A DNA stretch of 14,355 nucleotides from Flavobacteriales bacterium (GTDB lineage: Bacteria > Bacteroidota > Bacteroidia > Flavobacteriales > JADGDT01): contig JAGLEB010000129.1 in NCBI GenBank assembly GCA_023145275.1, forward strand, positions 1-14,355, written 5' to 3'. Positions 14,087 to 14,355 of the stretch are shown here, in pieces. Within the stretch, counting starts at the first letter, position 1, and every line of letters starts with the position of its first letter. The notes beneath the pieces were generated by a model. It searched no databases. It was not told where the DNA came from and saw only the letters and a program-made list of their open reading frames with translations. The translations under genes and the position numbers were made by a program.

Positions 14087-14355
14087 TTACCAGCTTTTAA
14101 ACGGGTTTTTCATCAACATAGAATTGAAATACTTTACATCTCCAGTAACTTCTTCTCCAAGCCATTCAGGTTTTTCAAAAGCTTCGTCTTCTTTTTCAAG
14201 TTCAACTTCAGCAACAACTAATCCTTGGTTATCTCCGTAAAACTCATCAACTTCGAAAGTGTGTTTACCTGACTTTACGTTGAAACGAGTTTTATCGATT
14301 ACACCTGGCTCAGCAAGTTTAAGTAAATCATTAATTTCTTCTACAGGAAGTTCTT
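14087..14355 (-). CDS. CYTH-domain protein, C-terminal part
   Basis: Only the last 89 codons and the TAA stop (14089-14087) are in the window; the start lies beyond the right edge. The hand translation shows KTRFNVKSGKHTFEVDEFYG, then GLVVAEVELEKEDEAFEKP, then WLGEEVTGDVKYFNSMLMKN. This order is typical of the second half of CYTH (triphosphate tunnel metalloenzyme) proteins. The VAEVELE strand carries acidic residues that bind metal in this family. Bacterial single-domain members are usually inorganic tripolyphosphatases, and a few are class IV adenylyl cyclases. The phosphate-binding N-terminal ExExK motif is outside the window, so activity cannot be judged. It is followed by a clear terminator and is probably not cotranscribed with the DASS gene. 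Confidence 0.88.
   Translation of the reverse strand, partial: ELPVEEINDLLKLAEPGVIDKTRFNVKSGKHTFEVDEFYGDNQGLVVAEVELEKEDEAFEKPEWLGEEVTGDVKYFNSMLMKNPFKSW

Overview
AT-rich, tightly packed bacterial DNA from a member of the Bacteroidota. The evidence is the promoter style (TAnnTTTG-type -7 boxes, no clear Shine-Dalgarno sequences), the short LeuA form, and the gene complement (Na+- and H+-coupled symporters, GlgX, CYTH protein). A marine or anaerobic Bacteroidia lineage is plausible, but that is inference. There are eight complete larger genes, two partial genes at the window edges, and one 19-codon leader peptide gene. I see no tRNA, rRNA, CRISPR array, insertion sequence or phage gene.

Left part (1-2829, all minus strand) is branched-chain amino acid synthesis. 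leuA (2829 to 1654) is followed by a TatD-family nuclease gene (1610 to 843). Then comes a complete ribosome-mediated attenuator (about 690 to 491) in front of ilvB, whose first 134 codons lie at 403 to 1. The attenuator has a promoter -7 box, the leader peptide MNIKNLNIIVFNILLPQAG (8 of 19 residues Ile, Leu or Val), a small hairpin over its stop codon, a 12-position antiterminator pairing and a U-tailed terminator. This is the best-supported regulatory discovery in the window.

Middle part (3008-7705): an uncharacterised mostly helical 516-residue protein (+) converges on an EamA/DMT-family exporter (minus). The exporter is divergent from glgX, a GH13 glycogen debranching enzyme (+). glgX ends at a strong bidirectional terminator.

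Right part (7792-14355, all minus strand) is a transporter block. Reading 5' to 3' it holds the end of a CYTH-domain protein and its terminator, then an SLC13/DASS anion symporter gene with a 491-residue membrane protein of unknown function 9 bases behind it. A POT-family peptide:H+ symporter follows with its own terminator, then an SSS-family Na+:solute symporter that appears to start with TTG. The DASS/unknown pair looks like a two-gene operon and is the best candidate for an undescribed functional unit.

An 8-bp degenerate tandem unit (YGTTKAAY) forms small arrays directly upstream of two genes, ilvB and the DASS gene. At the DASS gene it makes a nearly perfect 56-bp palindrome.
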